Counted from the first letter of the stretch, positions 1-8,574 are shown. The stretch: 64,000 nucleotides of DNA from an uncultured Desulfobacter sp. (GCF_963677125.1 NZ_OY781882.1:4610501-4674500); one strand, 5' to 3'. The notes: a model not told the origin generated them from the letters alone. Program-made: numbers and translations.

Positions 1-151
1 TACGACCAAAGCTAAAAAGCACTGATAAAAAATACCCAATGACTGCACGATATAAGAAATGGGCGCCTTGCAGTCTTATGCCCACAAATTTTTAGTGCAA
101 CCCTTAGGATGGCAAAAGTCAGGCGGTTGCAAAAAGGAGCGTTAAATTAAT

Positions 152-631
152 ATGGTATACAATGCCCTTAGTTCCTATCAAAAAGTCCAGGTTAGCAGTG
201 AAATCAATCCACAAAAATTGATCCTCATGCTTTATGATGGCGCTATCAAACGTATTAGTTTTGCCAGGGAAGGGGTGATTAACAAAGATCCCAAGCAAAG
301 AGGCGAAAATTTGAGCAAGGCCATTGCCATTATAGCCGAGCTCAACGCATCCCTTCGAGATATCGAGGATGAGCAAATTTTCTTTTTAAAAAGCCTCTTT
401 GTAGCTATGATGCAGGAGCTTTGCAAGGTTTCTATCTCCAACGACATTCAAACCCTGGACCGGGCAACCAAATATCTGATGGAGCTCAAACGGATATGGG
501 AAACCAGCGTAATGGGCCTGGAAGATAAGGAGGGGAAAAACAATACAACGGCTGGGCAAAAAAAAGACGTTTCTTCTATGAGTTATTCCGGGTATGAAAA
601 ACATGGCCTTAAAACAAGTATTGCCATTTAA
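152..631 (+). CDS. fliS: Flagellar export chaperone FliS
   Basis: FliS is a cytoplasmic four-helix chaperone that binds the C terminus of flagellin and keeps it unfolded for export. The protein has 159 aa, longer than the usual 125-135, because of a polar tail after about residue 125. Family blocks are visible: a YQKVQV stretch, then PQKLILMLYDGAIKR near residue 20, and KYLMELKRIWE near 110. The ATG at 152 follows AAAAGGAG by 12 bases. It is the first of three closely spaced + strand genes (fliS, FliT-like, flaG). fliD usually precedes fliS; at most its last codons could lie before base 25. Confidence 0.95.
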   Translation: MVYNALSSYQKVQVSSEINPQKLILMLYDGAIKRISFAREGVINKDPKQRGENLSKAIAIIAELNASLRDIEDEQIFFLKSLFVAMMQELCKVSISNDIQTLDRATKYLMELKRIWETSVMGLEDKEGKNNTTAGQKKDVSSMSYSGYEKHGLKTSIAI

Positions 632-647
632 CTGGTAGGGACAATAT

Positions 648-1040
648 ATGAAAGATTTATCAACGCATATTTCTGAGCAGTGCAGCGAGTACCAAAATCT
701 TCAGAATAGACACTTGGAGCTGCTAAAAGCTGAACTTCTGCCGGATCTGGCTCAAATGAACATAGAGCGCAGGGGGGCCTCGGAAAAATTGAAAAGTGCC
801 ATTAACGAATTTATCAGTACAACAGGTCAGGCTGAATTCCCATCGGATGCGCACAAGATGGCAATGCTTAAAGAGCGCCTGGGGCTAATCCTAAAGGTTG
901 ACGAAACCATCGGGGTTGAGATACAAAGGCACAAGGATCAATTGGAAAAAAGCCTTAAATCTCTCAAACACGGGAAGACAACTCTGAAGAGCTACCGGTC
1001 GCCACAGGGAAGCCCACGACTTATCAGCATCAGCCGGTAG
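648..1040 (+). CDS. FliT/FlgN-like flagellar chaperone
   Basis: A 130-aa all-helical, charged protein that starts 16 bases after fliS (TAGGGA before the ATG). It has no clear catalytic motif. Its size, helical heptad-like pattern and position directly after fliS match FliT-type export chaperones, which bind the filament cap FliD. The basic C-terminal tail ending SPRLISISR resembles the tail of FlgN-family chaperones. The role is inferred mainly from context, since FliT sequences diverge strongly. It could equally be a FlgN-like chaperone for hook-associated proteins. Confidence 0.65.
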   Translation: MKDLSTHISEQCSEYQNLQNRHLELLKAELLPDLAQMNIERRGASEKLKSAINEFISTTGQAEFPSDAHKMAMLKERLGLILKVDETIGVEIQRHKDQLEKSLKSLKHGKTTLKSYRSPQGSPRLISISR

Positions 1041-1069
1041 GAATTGTTTACCGTAGGAAGGCAAGAGAC

Positions 1070-1504
1070 ATGAATGTAACAGGAAATGCAATAATCAATA
1101 CAGACAGACCTGAAACCGGTATTCGGACTCAGGAAACTACTGTTGCCGAGACTGCAAGTGACAAAATTACCAAACTGTCCGAGTTAAAGCAGGCGGAATC
1201 TTCTTCGATAGACACCAAGCGGGCTGAAAGCCGGACTTCTGAACAAAAAAGAGATGAGTCCGATAATCAGGCCAAATTGACCAGAAAAGATGTTGAAGAG
1301 ATGGTGGAGGCCCTTGAGGACTTTGCCAACACGGTTCAGACAAGGCTGAATTTCAGCATTGATGACGATACCGAAGATGTGGTTGTCAAAATTATGGACA
1401 AAGAAACCGATGAAGTCATCAAACAGTTTCCTGCAGAAGAGATACTTGAGCTTCGGGAAAAGATGCAGGATTTAAGCGGCCTTTTATTCAGTACGAATGT
1501 TTAA
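1070..1504 (+). CDS. flaG: FlaG family protein
   Basis: 144 aa. The first ~70 residues are polar and probably disordered. The C-terminal half carries the FlaG pattern: a helix (VEEMVEALEDFANTVQTR), then LNFSIDDDTEDVVVKIMDKETDEVIKQ with the FPAEE motif, and a final helix. FlaG proteins influence filament length and usually sit near fliD and fliS. Last gene of the fliS group. Its stop is one base from the stop of the convergent fliW, so no separate terminator fits between them. Confidence 0.9.
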   Translation: MNVTGNAIINTDRPETGIRTQETTVAETASDKITKLSELKQAESSSIDTKRAESRTSEQKRDESDNQAKLTRKDVEEMVEALEDFANTVQTRLNFSIDDDTEDVVVKIMDKETDEVIKQFPAEEILELREKMQDLSGLLFSTNV

Positions 1505-1505
1505 T

Positions 1506-1943
1506 TTAATTTTTTTCTTCTTTTAAAAGCAGCTGCTGGTGTGAGTACGGACTGCCCTGAAGTATCAGCTGCATCCCTTCTTTTCTTTCATTGTTAATCA
1601 CAATAGGCGCCATAAAATTTGCCGTCATATCTTCGGGTTTGCCTTTGGGAATAGTGACAATAACAAAACAGGAGAGCTCTTCCTTTCCAAATTCCCATTT
1701 AATCGTCTTATCAAAATCTTTAACCGATAGTGTGTACTCAGGGTAAAAACGAAGGGGGTCCATGATCACAAATGCCAGATTCGGATCATCCACGCATTGA
1801 AACAGATAAAAAGGAGCGGTATCCTTTTTCTCAAGGATAACATATCGTTTCTGCTGCTTGAATCCGGGAATACCATCCGGCATATTGATGATTTTATCAT
1901 CATCAATACTTACTTCGCCGAATTGCCTTGTATTAATCTTCAT
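1506..1943 (-). CDS. fliW: Flagellar assembly factor FliW
   Basis: 145 aa. FliW binds CsrA and relieves translational repression of flagellin; free flagellin in turn titrates FliW. Typical features are the N-terminal TRQFGEVSIDDDKIINMPDGIPGF block and the ADFVIMDP-like segment (LAFVIMDPLRFYPEY). It lies six bases downstream of csrA on the same strand, the classic partner-switch pair. A weak ribosome site (AAAAGGT) sits inside the end of csrA. Confidence 0.95.
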   Translation of the reverse strand: MKINTRQFGEVSIDDDKIINMPDGIPGFKQQKRYVILEKKDTAPFYLFQCVDDPNLAFVIMDPLRFYPEYTLSVKDFDKTIKWEFGKEELSCFVIVTIPKGKPEDMTANFMAPIVINNERKEGMQLILQGSPYSHQQLLLKEEKN

Positions 1944-1949
1944 TACCTT

Positions 1950-2198
1950 TTATTCAGACTCCTTGTCGTTATTACCAATCAGTTTGGCTGCCCTTGCAAT
2001 ATCAATGTTATCCGGCTTTTGGGAGGACAGTATATTTTCCTTTTGGATGGCGTCAAAAACCTCCTGTCGCAGAACCGATATTTCCCTGGGTGCATCAATA
2101 CCTATCCGAATACTGTTTTTGCCGGTTTCAACCACCTTTACGATGATATCATTGGCAATAACGATACTTTCACCAACTTTTCGTGTTAGAATAAGCAT
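1950..2198 (-). CDS. csrA: Carbon storage regulator CsrA
   Basis: 82-aa RNA-binding post-transcriptional regulator that recognises GGA in hairpin loops, typically in the flagellin leader. It begins MLILTRKVGESI, the canonical CsrA start, followed by IVVKV-like and RIGIDAP strands and an HREEV-equivalent (LRQEVFDAIQ). The C-terminal tail of about 20 residues is longer than in enteric CsrA. It is cotranscribed with fliW. In many relatives csrA-fliW follow flgL; here flgK and flgL are missing and a palindromic repeat lies upstream instead. Confidence 0.95.
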   Translation of the reverse strand: MLILTRKVGESIVIANDIIVKVVETGKNSIRIGIDAPREISVLRQEVFDAIQKENILSSQKPDNIDIARAAKLIGNNDKESE

Positions 2199-2340
2199 AG
2201 GCGTAACAAATAACCTATCAGGCTGACATTAATAATTTAGCAGTTGAATTCAAAAAGGCCTTATAGGCCGTCCGAATTGATTTTTAAATTCATAACTGGA
2301 TGTGTCATTGTTATAATCATATGTGACATCAGAGTCAACC

Positions 2341-2459
2341 TGGTGACCGCATTTATAATTTTGCCGGCTATTTTAACTTCACAATTGCTTTCGCTATCGC
2401 TATCGAAATGTCCATTGTTTTCGATCCCGATGACTTTATTAATATAAATGCGATCACCC
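2341..2459. repeat. Dispersed palindromic element D, copy 1
   Basis: About 119 bp in the csrA-flgN gap. The ends form an inverted repeat (GGTGACCGCATTTATA versus the complement of ATAAATGCGATCACC). A second, divergent copy lies at 18698-18807 in reverse orientation. Inside are a short inner stem (ATCGAAA/TTTCGAT) and a run of CGATAG-like hexamers that differs in number between the copies. Read on the - strand the copy is open in one frame, and so is the second copy, with length differences in multiples of three. The rest of 2199-2508 shows no gene that I can support. Confidence 0.75.
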
Positions 2460-2508
2460 TGAATCTTGTTCCCCGCCCCGCTTCTTGAAAGTTTGTTCAA
2501 TGGGGCTG

Positions 2509-3024
2509 CTACACCTGGGCCATGAACAGGCAGTTGTTTTTTCTTTTCCGGGGTACCATGCCTTTGCCGTTGTACCGTGCCTGTGCAACGTTATTTCCAA
2601 TCAAATCCATGATGTTATCCACAACAGATAGATGTTTTTCAACTTGAATCTGATTGGATTTTATAAAATAGGCCACGATCTCTTTTTCTTTATCAATGGT
2701 GCGCTTGAGTTCTCTGATTTTTTTTTTGTGTTTGTTGGGCAGCGGCAGGGCATATACCAGTTCAGTCAGGGAAAACGAATCCGTTTTTATATCCATTTTC
2801 TTTTTCATACCGGGAAAGTGATTTTGGCATGCTGCAAGCATGTTACTTCGCAATGTCTCGATTTTGCCGGCAAGATCTTTTTTGGCCCGGGTTGTTTCCC
2901 AGATCATGCCAAGGTCAATGTCTCCGATAGCCTTTTTTTCAGCCTTTAATATCTGGTGCAGTTGCTGGTAGCAGGCAAGTTTTTCTTTGAGTAAGTTTTG
3001 GATTTTATCGGCAGCTTTTTCCAT
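2509..3024 (-). CDS. flgN: FlgN family flagellar chaperone
   Basis: 171 aa from the ATG at 3024, which has GGGAGA 8 bases upstream; a longer reading to 3096 lacks such a site. An all-helical protein with long amphipathic helices, KEKLACYQQLHQILKAEK near the start and a central LARKKDL-like segment (ETTRAKKDLAGKIETLR). This is typical of FlgN, the chaperone for hook-filament junction proteins FlgK and FlgL. It is the last gene of the flgFGAHIJN group. Its clients flgK and flgL are not next to it. Confidence 0.8.
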   Translation of the reverse strand: MEKAADKIQNLLKEKLACYQQLHQILKAEKKAIGDIDLGMIWETTRAKKDLAGKIETLRSNMLAACQNHFPGMKKKMDIKTDSFSLTELVYALPLPNKHKKKIRELKRTIDKEKEIVAYFIKSNQIQVEKHLSVVDNIMDLIGNNVAQARYNGKGMVPRKRKNNCLFMAQV

Positions 3025-3189
3025 ATATTTTCTCCCTATCATATTAATATAAAATAGGATATTACGTTGTTTCAGGTCAGACTTAATCCATAACACAAAG
3101 AACTATTTTCCGGTTTTTGTGTTTGTATAGATATAAACAGCAACTATTATGCCATGACTCGATACAATACAGAATGCATTTGCCGGCTG

Positions 3190-3498
3190 TCATACGTCTC
3201 CCTGAAGCTGCTGATATAAAAATTCTTTGAATCCGGTGACACGACCTCCCAGGGATAAATTATCCGTTAGATACTGGTCATGCATAGACTGGTAGATATC
3301 CGACGCATTACTTTCGGGGAAAAGGCTGTCTCCGGGCAGGGTATCCCGCATACGCTGCATCAAGGTGTCAAGCATCAGCCCCTCAAACCCCTGGCAGGCT
3401 TTTTCAAGATCTTTGTTCCGCTGAAGCTGTCGGGCTGCCTCAGTGTTATTTCGTGACTCTGTAACTGGAGTGATCGCTCCGGGCATTTGAATTGACAT
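3190..3498 (-). CDS. flgJ: Rod-binding protein FlgJ (N-domain only)
   Basis: 102 aa from the ATG at 3498, which has AAGGGGG 6 bases upstream. An upstream in-frame extension to 3579 would read into a hairpin repeat and is rejected. The rod-binding domain is recognisable: ACQGFEGLMLDTLMQRMRDT, then YQSMHDQYLTDNLS. This is the single-domain form without the C-terminal muramidase of enteric FlgJ, so peptidoglycan opening must come from another enzyme. It follows flgI but is separated from it by repeat A copy 1. Confidence 0.9.
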   Translation of the reverse strand: MSIQMPGAITPVTESRNNTEAARQLQRNKDLEKACQGFEGLMLDTLMQRMRDTLPGDSLFPESNASDIYQSMHDQYLTDNLSLGGRVTGFKEFLYQQLQGDV

Positions 3499-3549
3499 AA
3501 TTTCCCCCTTGTTTATCGAATCATATGAACAAAGACCGGACTGCAGCTC

Positions 3550-3674
3550 GTGTTTGGACGAAAAGTTGCCCAGATGCAAGGCACAGAAAAATTTTCAACC
3601 GGAGCATACTAAAGTATGTGAGGATTGCAAATTTTTCTGTAACGCCGCAGATGTGTGACTTTTCGTCCAAACAC
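3550..3674. repeat. Hairpin repeat A, copy 1
   Basis: 125-bp palindromic element between flgI and flgJ. The perfect 16-bp terminal inverted repeat is GTGTTTGGACGAAAAG. Nested inside are an arm pair ACAGAAAAATTT/AAATTTTTCTGT and a central CATAC-TAAA-GTATG stem. The right end overlaps the flgI stop codon by one base. Copies 2 (20765-20891) and 3 (34843-34924) share the ends. Copy 2 has different arm sequences that still pair. No transposase is nearby. Confidence 0.9.
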
Positions 3675-4699
3675 TAAAGAATCTCCAGGCTGGCTTGTAG
3701 TGCCCCGGCCGCCTTAATACTTTCCAGAATACTGATCAGATCCCTGGGCCGGACCCCTAAAGAGTTCAGGCCATTCACCAGTTCTCCAATGGTAGATGTG
3801 CCGGGCAGTTCCATAACATATTCTGGGTTCTGCCCCTGAATCACCACGTTCAGATCTCCATGGGCCACGGCCACATTTGAAATGGTCACCTCACTGCCGA
3901 TCACCACAGTACCGGTCTTTTCATTGATCACAACCTTGGCAACAGTATCCGGGACAACCGAGAGCCCTTCCACATCGGCAATAAATTCGGCTACATGCTC
4001 CTGCTGCATGGATTCTGGTACATTCAGTTGGATGGAACCTGCATCAATGATTTTTGCGATCCCTTCCCCTAAAGCAGCGTTGATGGTATCTCCCACCCGC
4101 CGGGCCGTGGTAAAATCGGGCCGGAACAAAGACAGGGTTAAATTTTTTTTCCCTTCCAGTTTAAAGGGGATTTCTCGTTCCACCGAGGCCCCGTTGATAA
4201 TCCGGGCGGTGAGAAGATGACTGCTCCGATCGTTCATACCGGCGGGAATGGCAAGACTGATTGCACCCTGGGCAATGGCATAAACGTTACCGTCAACCCC
4301 TTTCAAGGGCATCATTAAGAGTGTTCCGCCCTTAAGACTTGTGGCATCACCCAACGATGAAACCGTGATGTCAATGCGGTCGCCGATCCGGGCAAAGGGC
4401 GGAATATTTGCTGTGCCCATGACAGCCGCCACATTCTTCACCTTGATCTGGCTTTTGTCAAAATGAAGATTCATCTTTTTAAGCATATTGGTCAAAGACT
4501 GCCGGGTGAATAGAATATTGTTTTTATCACCGGTGCCGTTCAACCCCACCACCAGGCCGTAGCCCGTGAGTTGATTGGCACGGACCCCCTGGATTGCGGC
4601 CATGTCTTTGATCCGGGTGGCCGTGGCCGGCGCCGAAAAGGAGAGTAGGCACAGCAGGGTCCCCATACCGATCATTAATTTTTTTAACCGATTGTTCAT
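3674..4699 (-). CDS. flgI: Flagellar P-ring protein FlgI
   Basis: 341 aa from the ATG at 4699, preceded by AAAGGAG at good spacing. Periplasmic protein that forms the P ring around the rod in the peptidoglycan layer. A signal peptide is visible (LMIGMGTLLCLLSFSAPATA) followed by RIKDMAAIQGVRANQLTGYG and GLVVGLNGTGD, hallmarks of FlgI. The C-terminal signature includes VRPRDLISILESIKAAGAL. Length agrees with the family (about 340-370 aa). It is cotranscribed with flgH upstream. Confidence 0.97.
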   Translation of the reverse strand: MNNRLKKLMIGMGTLLCLLSFSAPATATRIKDMAAIQGVRANQLTGYGLVVGLNGTGDKNNILFTRQSLTNMLKKMNLHFDKSQIKVKNVAAVMGTANIPPFARIGDRIDITVSSLGDATSLKGGTLLMMPLKGVDGNVYAIAQGAISLAIPAGMNDRSSHLLTARIINGASVEREIPFKLEGKKNLTLSLFRPDFTTARRVGDTINAALGEGIAKIIDAGSIQLNVPESMQQEHVAEFIADVEGLSVVPDTVAKVVINEKTGTVVIGSEVTISNVAVAHGDLNVVIQGQNPEYVMELPGTSTIGELVNGLNSLGVRPRDLISILESIKAAGALQASLEIL

Positions 4700-4729
4700 G
4701 ATGCCCGCTCCTTTTATATTTTCCAACTA

Positions 4730-5458
4730 TTACCAGGGCCAGATATTGTCAATGATCCGTGTCCCCCAGCCCGGCTTTTGTTTGTCTGCAAGGGCGCCTT
4801 TGCCGTAATATTCAATGCGGGAGTCAGCCAAAGAGGTCGACTCCACCCGGTTGTCCGAATCAATATCGTCGGGTCTTACAATGCCTGAAACCATGATGTA
4901 CTGGACTTCGTTATCCACTTTCATGGCCCTGCGCCCGAAGATGCTTAAATTCCCGTTGGGCATGACTTCGGTCACCCGGGCTGCAACCGATGCTGTGACC
5001 TGACCGGATCGGTCGCTTGTGGCTTCCCCTTTGGTGGAATTCTCAAAACTGGTGTCAATGAGCTTGTCACCGACAGTACCGCCAAGATGCGTGACTTTTC
5101 CAAAGGCATTTAACGTCGGCACCCCCACCGACATACTTGTTGTCCGCTTTCCATCGGAATTTACCTCCATTGTTGAAGAAGAATTCTCCACAATATCCAC
5201 GATCACCGTGTCTCCAATATAAGCCGCTTTGGTGTCATCCAGCAGAAATCTGTTCTGGGCCGTCCAAAGAGAGCCCTCTGCAGGCTTGGCCATGGTGTAA
5301 TTGGGCTGCACGGCGGGTTCCGGCATTGCGTCCTGGGGAATCGCACTCAAGGCCGGTTCTCCGCCACCGGACATACAGCCGGTAAATGTTGCCGCCATAA
5401 GAATCAATAAAAATGCCAACATCTCTTTTGTTATTAGATTTTTTTGAATTGAACGCAT
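4730..5458 (-). CDS. flgH: Flagellar L-ring lipoprotein FlgH
   Basis: 242 aa. Outer-membrane lipoprotein forming the L ring. The N terminus has a lipobox-type signal (LILMAATFTGC, Cys at about residue 28). Family motifs follow: SLWTAQNRFLLDDTKAAYIGD, then TVIVDIVENSSS, and a C-terminal MVSGIVRPDDID block with ADSRIEYYGKG. Start ATG at 5458 has GGGAGA upstream. It shows that the cell has an outer membrane. It sits between flgA and flgI, as in many proteobacteria. Confidence 0.97.
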   Translation of the reverse strand: MRSIQKNLITKEMLAFLLILMAATFTGCMSGGGEPALSAIPQDAMPEPAVQPNYTMAKPAEGSLWTAQNRFLLDDTKAAYIGDTVIVDIVENSSSTMEVNSDGKRTTSMSVGVPTLNAFGKVTHLGGTVGDKLIDTSFENSTKGEATSDRSGQVTASVAARVTEVMPNGNLSIFGRRAMKVDNEVQYIMVSGIVRPDDIDSDNRVESTSLADSRIEYYGKGALADKQKPGWGTRIIDNIWPW

Positions 5459-5472
5459 AGCAAATCTCCCGG

Positions 5473-6471
5473 CTAAAAAACGACTTCCACGGTGCCGTCT
5501 GATGTAACAAGACCGCGCACAAGTTTTCCCGATGTTAAATTCTGAACAGTCACAGGTTGGCCCGGATAGCCGTCTTCCTTGCTGATGCCTAAGGTAATAA
5601 TGGATAAACGGTTCTTCTTGGCCATCAGTTTTATCACGGCGCCTTTTTCAATGGCCGGGGCCCTCTTGAATTCTTTTTGAGTAACACATTTCCCTTTATC
5701 AATGCTTCGGGTCACCACCATGCCGATGACCTGATCAACCGAAGTTATTACATCCTTGTGCCGGCCGAATATGTCTATATCCCTAAGGGTTACATCGGAC
5801 AGGTTAATGGTCTGCCCCCTTTCTAAGCGTGCCGCCGCAACAACTGCAGGTTTTATCTGTGACAGGCGCCCTGTGACCGTCAATCGGTCTTGTTTGACGC
5901 CGTCCACCCAGACTTCGGCATGAACAGAGAGGCGGTCATTGCCTGAAGGGGTATAACGTGGATCAAAGACCAGGGATAAATCACCCAGGGGATAGGGTTC
6001 AATCCCGCGGACTCTGAAGGCTTTGAGCTTGAATTGTTCCTTTGGCAAAAATTTGGCTAAAAACTGTCGAAGTGCTTTTTCGACGTATGACGGGTCAATC
6101 TCTTGGCTGGCGCGTTTGATAAATACCCGTTTAGGTGCCTGAATATTGATGTCATAGTCATTAAGTCCCATGGCATTGATTGCCGCTGTGATCCTTTCAC
6201 CTGAAAGCTGTTTCATTCGTCCTGCCCGGGGGGATTTTCCAAGATCAATGCGAGTCAGTTCCTCTTTAAAGAAATCAGGTGCTGTGATATTGGCAATTTC
6301 TCCTAAATATATGACGGGGGGCGTAACTTCTGCTGTCCTGGCAATCTCAATAAGAATTTTTTCCGGTGTTGCGGCCGATACCGGCAAATTGAAAAGGAGT
6401 GCGCAGATTAGGCAGGATACTGCCGTCAGATATCTTTTATAACTTGTGCAGGTATTCATGGCGGAATCCAT
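5473..6471 (-). CDS. flgA: Flagella basal-body P-ring assembly protein FlgA
   Basis: 332 aa, larger than enteric FlgA (219 aa) because of a long N-terminal region, common in deltaproteobacterial FlgA. Signal peptide at about residues 12-34. The SAF-type domain lies at about 200-265 (RLERGQTINLSDVTLRDID ... GMVVTRSIDKGKCV) and the C-terminal part ends VTVQNLTSGKLVRGLVTSDGTVEV. It acts as a periplasmic chaperone for FlgI. The start is uncertain: ATG at 6471 or 6459, neither with a strong ribosome site, both just after the flgG stop. Confidence 0.92.
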   Translation of the reverse strand: MDSAMNTCTSYKRYLTAVSCLICALLFNLPVSAATPEKILIEIARTAEVTPPVIYLGEIANITAPDFFKEELTRIDLGKSPRAGRMKQLSGERITAAINAMGLNDYDINIQAPKRVFIKRASQEIDPSYVEKALRQFLAKFLPKEQFKLKAFRVRGIEPYPLGDLSLVFDPRYTPSGNDRLSVHAEVWVDGVKQDRLTVTGRLSQIKPAVVAAARLERGQTINLSDVTLRDIDIFGRHKDVITSVDQVIGMVVTRSIDKGKCVTQKEFKRAPAIEKGAVIKLMAKKNRLSIITLGISKEDGYPGQPVTVQNLTSGKLVRGLVTSDGTVEVVF

Positions 6472-6481
6472 TCAACGTTTT

Positions 6482-7264
6482 TTAAGATTTCAACTGGACG
6501 GCCGTTCCCAGCATACTATCGGCCGTGGTGATGGATTTTGAATTGGCCTCATAGGTGCGTTGGCCTGATATCAGACTGACCATTTCCTCTACAACATCCA
6601 CGTTGGAGCTTTCGATATAGTAGTTCAACACGGTCCCGGCCCCATTCTCCCCCGGTGTATTCTCCTGGGGGGTGCCCGAACCTTCGGTTTCCCTGAACAG
6701 GTTGCCACCCACAGCATATAAACCGGCGGGATTTACAAAGGTCGTTACAAGCACTTGCTCTGTTGCCAGAATGGTATCATTGTCGGCAAATACGGTCAGG
6801 GTGCCGTCATCGTCCAGGGTAATCGTAACAGCCTCTGCAGGAATGGCGATTTCAGGCTGAAGACGGTCCCCTGCCTGGGAGGTGATGTATCCCTCACTGT
6901 CCAGGGAAAAGTCCCCGGCCCGGGTATACATATCCTCATCCCCATGCAGGACCCTGAAAAAGCCTTCACCCTGGATGGCAAAATCGAGCTGATTATCGGT
7001 TTGAAGAAAATCGCCCTGGGTCCATATTTTTTGAATACCCGCCGTGTTCACGCCCATACCCACCTGAATGCCGGTCGGCACCTGGCCCCCGCCGGGGGTT
7101 GTTTGCCCTGCGACCCGTTGGGTCATATACATTAAATCCTCAAATGCTGCCCGGGATTTTTTAAACCCGGTGGTGGAAGAGTTTGCCAGGTTATTGGAGG
7201 TAACACCAATCTGGGTATCCTGGGCCATCATTCCCGTGGCTGCCGACCAAAGTGCGCGTATCAT
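6482..7264 (-). CDS. flgG: Distal rod protein FlgG
   Basis: 260 aa, the usual FlgG length. Forms the distal flagellar rod that crosses the periplasm. N-terminal helix with the rod/hook signature MIRALWSAATGMMAQDTQIGV and SNNLANSSTTGFKKSRAAFEDL. The C-terminal helix has SSNVDVVEEMVSLISGQRTYE. The FLQTDNQLDFAIQGEGFF segment is typical of FlgG/FlgF. It lies 12 bases after flgF. Confidence 0.98.
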   Translation of the reverse strand: MIRALWSAATGMMAQDTQIGVTSNNLANSSTTGFKKSRAAFEDLMYMTQRVAGQTTPGGGQVPTGIQVGMGVNTAGIQKIWTQGDFLQTDNQLDFAIQGEGFFRVLHGDEDMYTRAGDFSLDSEGYITSQAGDRLQPEIAIPAEAVTITLDDDGTLTVFADNDTILATEQVLVTTFVNPAGLYAVGGNLFRETEGSGTPQENTPGENGAGTVLNYYIESSNVDVVEEMVSLISGQRTYEANSKSITTADSMLGTAVQLKS

Positions 7265-7276
7265 AAGTTGATTCCT

Positions 7277-7969
7277 TTATGTAAATTGCCCGACTTCATT
7301 GATTGCCTTTGAATCAATTTCATCAAATGTTTTCATGGACTTGGTGTAGGTTTCAAACATTCTCTGATAATCAATCATTTTCGCCATTTCCTCTACGACC
7401 TGCACATTGGCCTGCTCAAGGGAACCGGCTTCAACCCTGACATTGTCAAGGGGTACTTCATCTGCTGTATCCCCGGTATAGACAAATAGATTGTCTCCGG
7501 TTTTTTCAAGTTTCTCCATATCCTCAAAAGAGACCACATCGAGGGTGTCCAACAGCGCATTATTTAAAAAGATTTGCCCGTATTCATCGATATTCACACT
7601 TGTATTCGGGTCAACAGTATCCATGAAAACGGCACCGCCCTGACCCATGACGGGATTGCCGCTTTTATCCACAAGAATGCCTTCACTGCTCAAAGAAAAA
7701 TTGCCGTTTCTTGTGTACTTGATGCCGTCCGGGGTTTCCACTTTAAAAAGGCCCTGGGGGCCTAATGCCACATCCAGAGGATTGTCGGTTTTGGTCACAT
7801 TCCCCTGGGTGAAATCCTGATCTACCCGGGCCCTGAACGCTTTGTCAAAACTGACGAAATCTTTTTTAAACCCGATGGTGGATGCATTGGCCAGGTTATT
7901 GGAGACTGCTTCGAGTTTTCGTTCCTGCCTTAACCCGCCCTGGGTCGGCCGCGTCATTTCAAGAATCAT
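7277..7969 (-). CDS. flgF: Proximal rod protein FlgF
   Basis: 230 aa from the ATG at 7969, with AAAGGAG 11 bases upstream; an in-frame GTG at 7981 overlaps that site and is unlikely. Rod protein with VSNNLANASTIGFKKDFVSF near the N terminus, DNPLDVALGPQGLFKVET in the middle and VVEEMAKMIDYQRMFETYTK at the C terminus. Shorter than FlgG and placed first in the flgFGAHIJ order, which supports FlgF over FlgG. A sigma-54-type promoter lies about 80 bases upstream. Confidence 0.92.
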   Translation of the reverse strand: MILEMTRPTQGGLRQERKLEAVSNNLANASTIGFKKDFVSFDKAFRARVDQDFTQGNVTKTDNPLDVALGPQGLFKVETPDGIKYTRNGNFSLSSEGILVDKSGNPVMGQGGAVFMDTVDPNTSVNIDEYGQIFLNNALLDTLDVVSFEDMEKLEKTGDNLFVYTGDTADEVPLDNVRVEAGSLEQANVQVVEEMAKMIDYQRMFETYTKSMKTFDEIDSKAINEVGQFT

Positions 7970-8050
7970 AGGGCCGTTCACTCCTTTGCATGATTTGCCG
8001 ATGTGCCTTGCGGCATTGATTGGTTTGATTTCACCTTACCCTCTGTCTAT

Positions 8051-8065
8051 GCAAATGGGGTGCCA
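8051..8065 (-). promoter_or_regulatory. Sigma-54-type promoter for flgF operon
   Basis: On the - strand the bases read TGGCAC CCCAT TTGC, a perfect match to the -24/-12 consensus TGGCAC-N5-TTGC. It lies about 82 bases upstream of the flgF ATG and faces the flgF-flgN operon. Similar matches precede fliL, fliK and the acidic FliL-like gene, consistent with an RpoN-dependent middle flagellar class. No activator site was assigned. Confidence 0.8.
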
Positions 8066-8143
8066 TATCTTTTGTTCATTCATGCCGGACTCTGGGTCGG
8101 GGGACTTTCCTATGGACAGGCATTTTTATGTCACCACGAAGGA

Positions 8144-8199
8144 CACAAAGAACACGAAGACCATGAAGAATTATTTTCGTGAACTTCGTGTTCTTTGTG
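8144..8199. repeat. Long hairpin of CACAAAGAACACGAAG type
   Basis: The 16-bp arms CACAAAGAACACGAAG and CTTCGTGTTCTTTGTG are perfect complements around a 24-base spacer. The spacer itself contains further GAAG/TTCG halves. Elements of this look (CACGAAGAACACGAAG) are scattered in many bacterial genomes outside genes. It lies upstream of the flgF promoter and would form a strong cruciform or RNA hairpin. Function unknown. Confidence 0.75.
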
Positions 8200-8574
8200 G
8201 TTGTTATAGCTTTTAGCCGTTTTAATAGGATGTTCATCATCAAATGATATAACAATCCACAGAACCAATTAGCCCTGGCTTTAGAGCGACGCTCTTTTTA
8301 TAAAAAAAATCTTTTAGGGCTTATAGTAAAAGAAAAACGATTTGATTATTAAAAATAATGTGCCAAAAGGCCGACATCTGAGATCGTCGAATTTGACGCA
8401 CCCAGAAAAATTTTCCCACCATTTGGTTTGGGGTCAAAAAGAATCTCATTGAACGCGCCCATTGTCGCAGTCAATCGGAGGGACAATAAAAATCTCCTTG
8501 CATCCTGACCCGTTTGGGTATAAAGCAAAAATCGCATTATGTGAGGACTTAAGAAAAAGATAAGAAGGGAATTT

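Larger units (their letters stand above)
7970..8574. other. Intergenic region between flgF and zinc-ribbon gene
   Basis: About 605 bases without a supportable gene. It holds the sigma-54-type promoter at 8051-8065 and the long hairpin at 8144-8199. The stretch 8200-8574 is AT-rich with only a short open - strand frame (8349-8537) that has no ribosome site or family resemblance. Confidence 0.6.

Noticed and set aside
1..151. Possible 3' end of fliD upstream of fliS
   Set aside because: A frame ending TTKAKKH then TGA at about base 25 is too short to identify; only gene order suggests fliD.
2261..2500. 79-aa frame on the - strand before csrA
   Set aside because: It coincides with palindromic repeat D, has no ribosome site, and its second copy is equally explained by the repeat.
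3499..3579. N-terminal extension of FlgJ
   Set aside because: It reads into hairpin repeat A; the ATG at 3498 has a strong ribosome site and gives a normal FlgJ.
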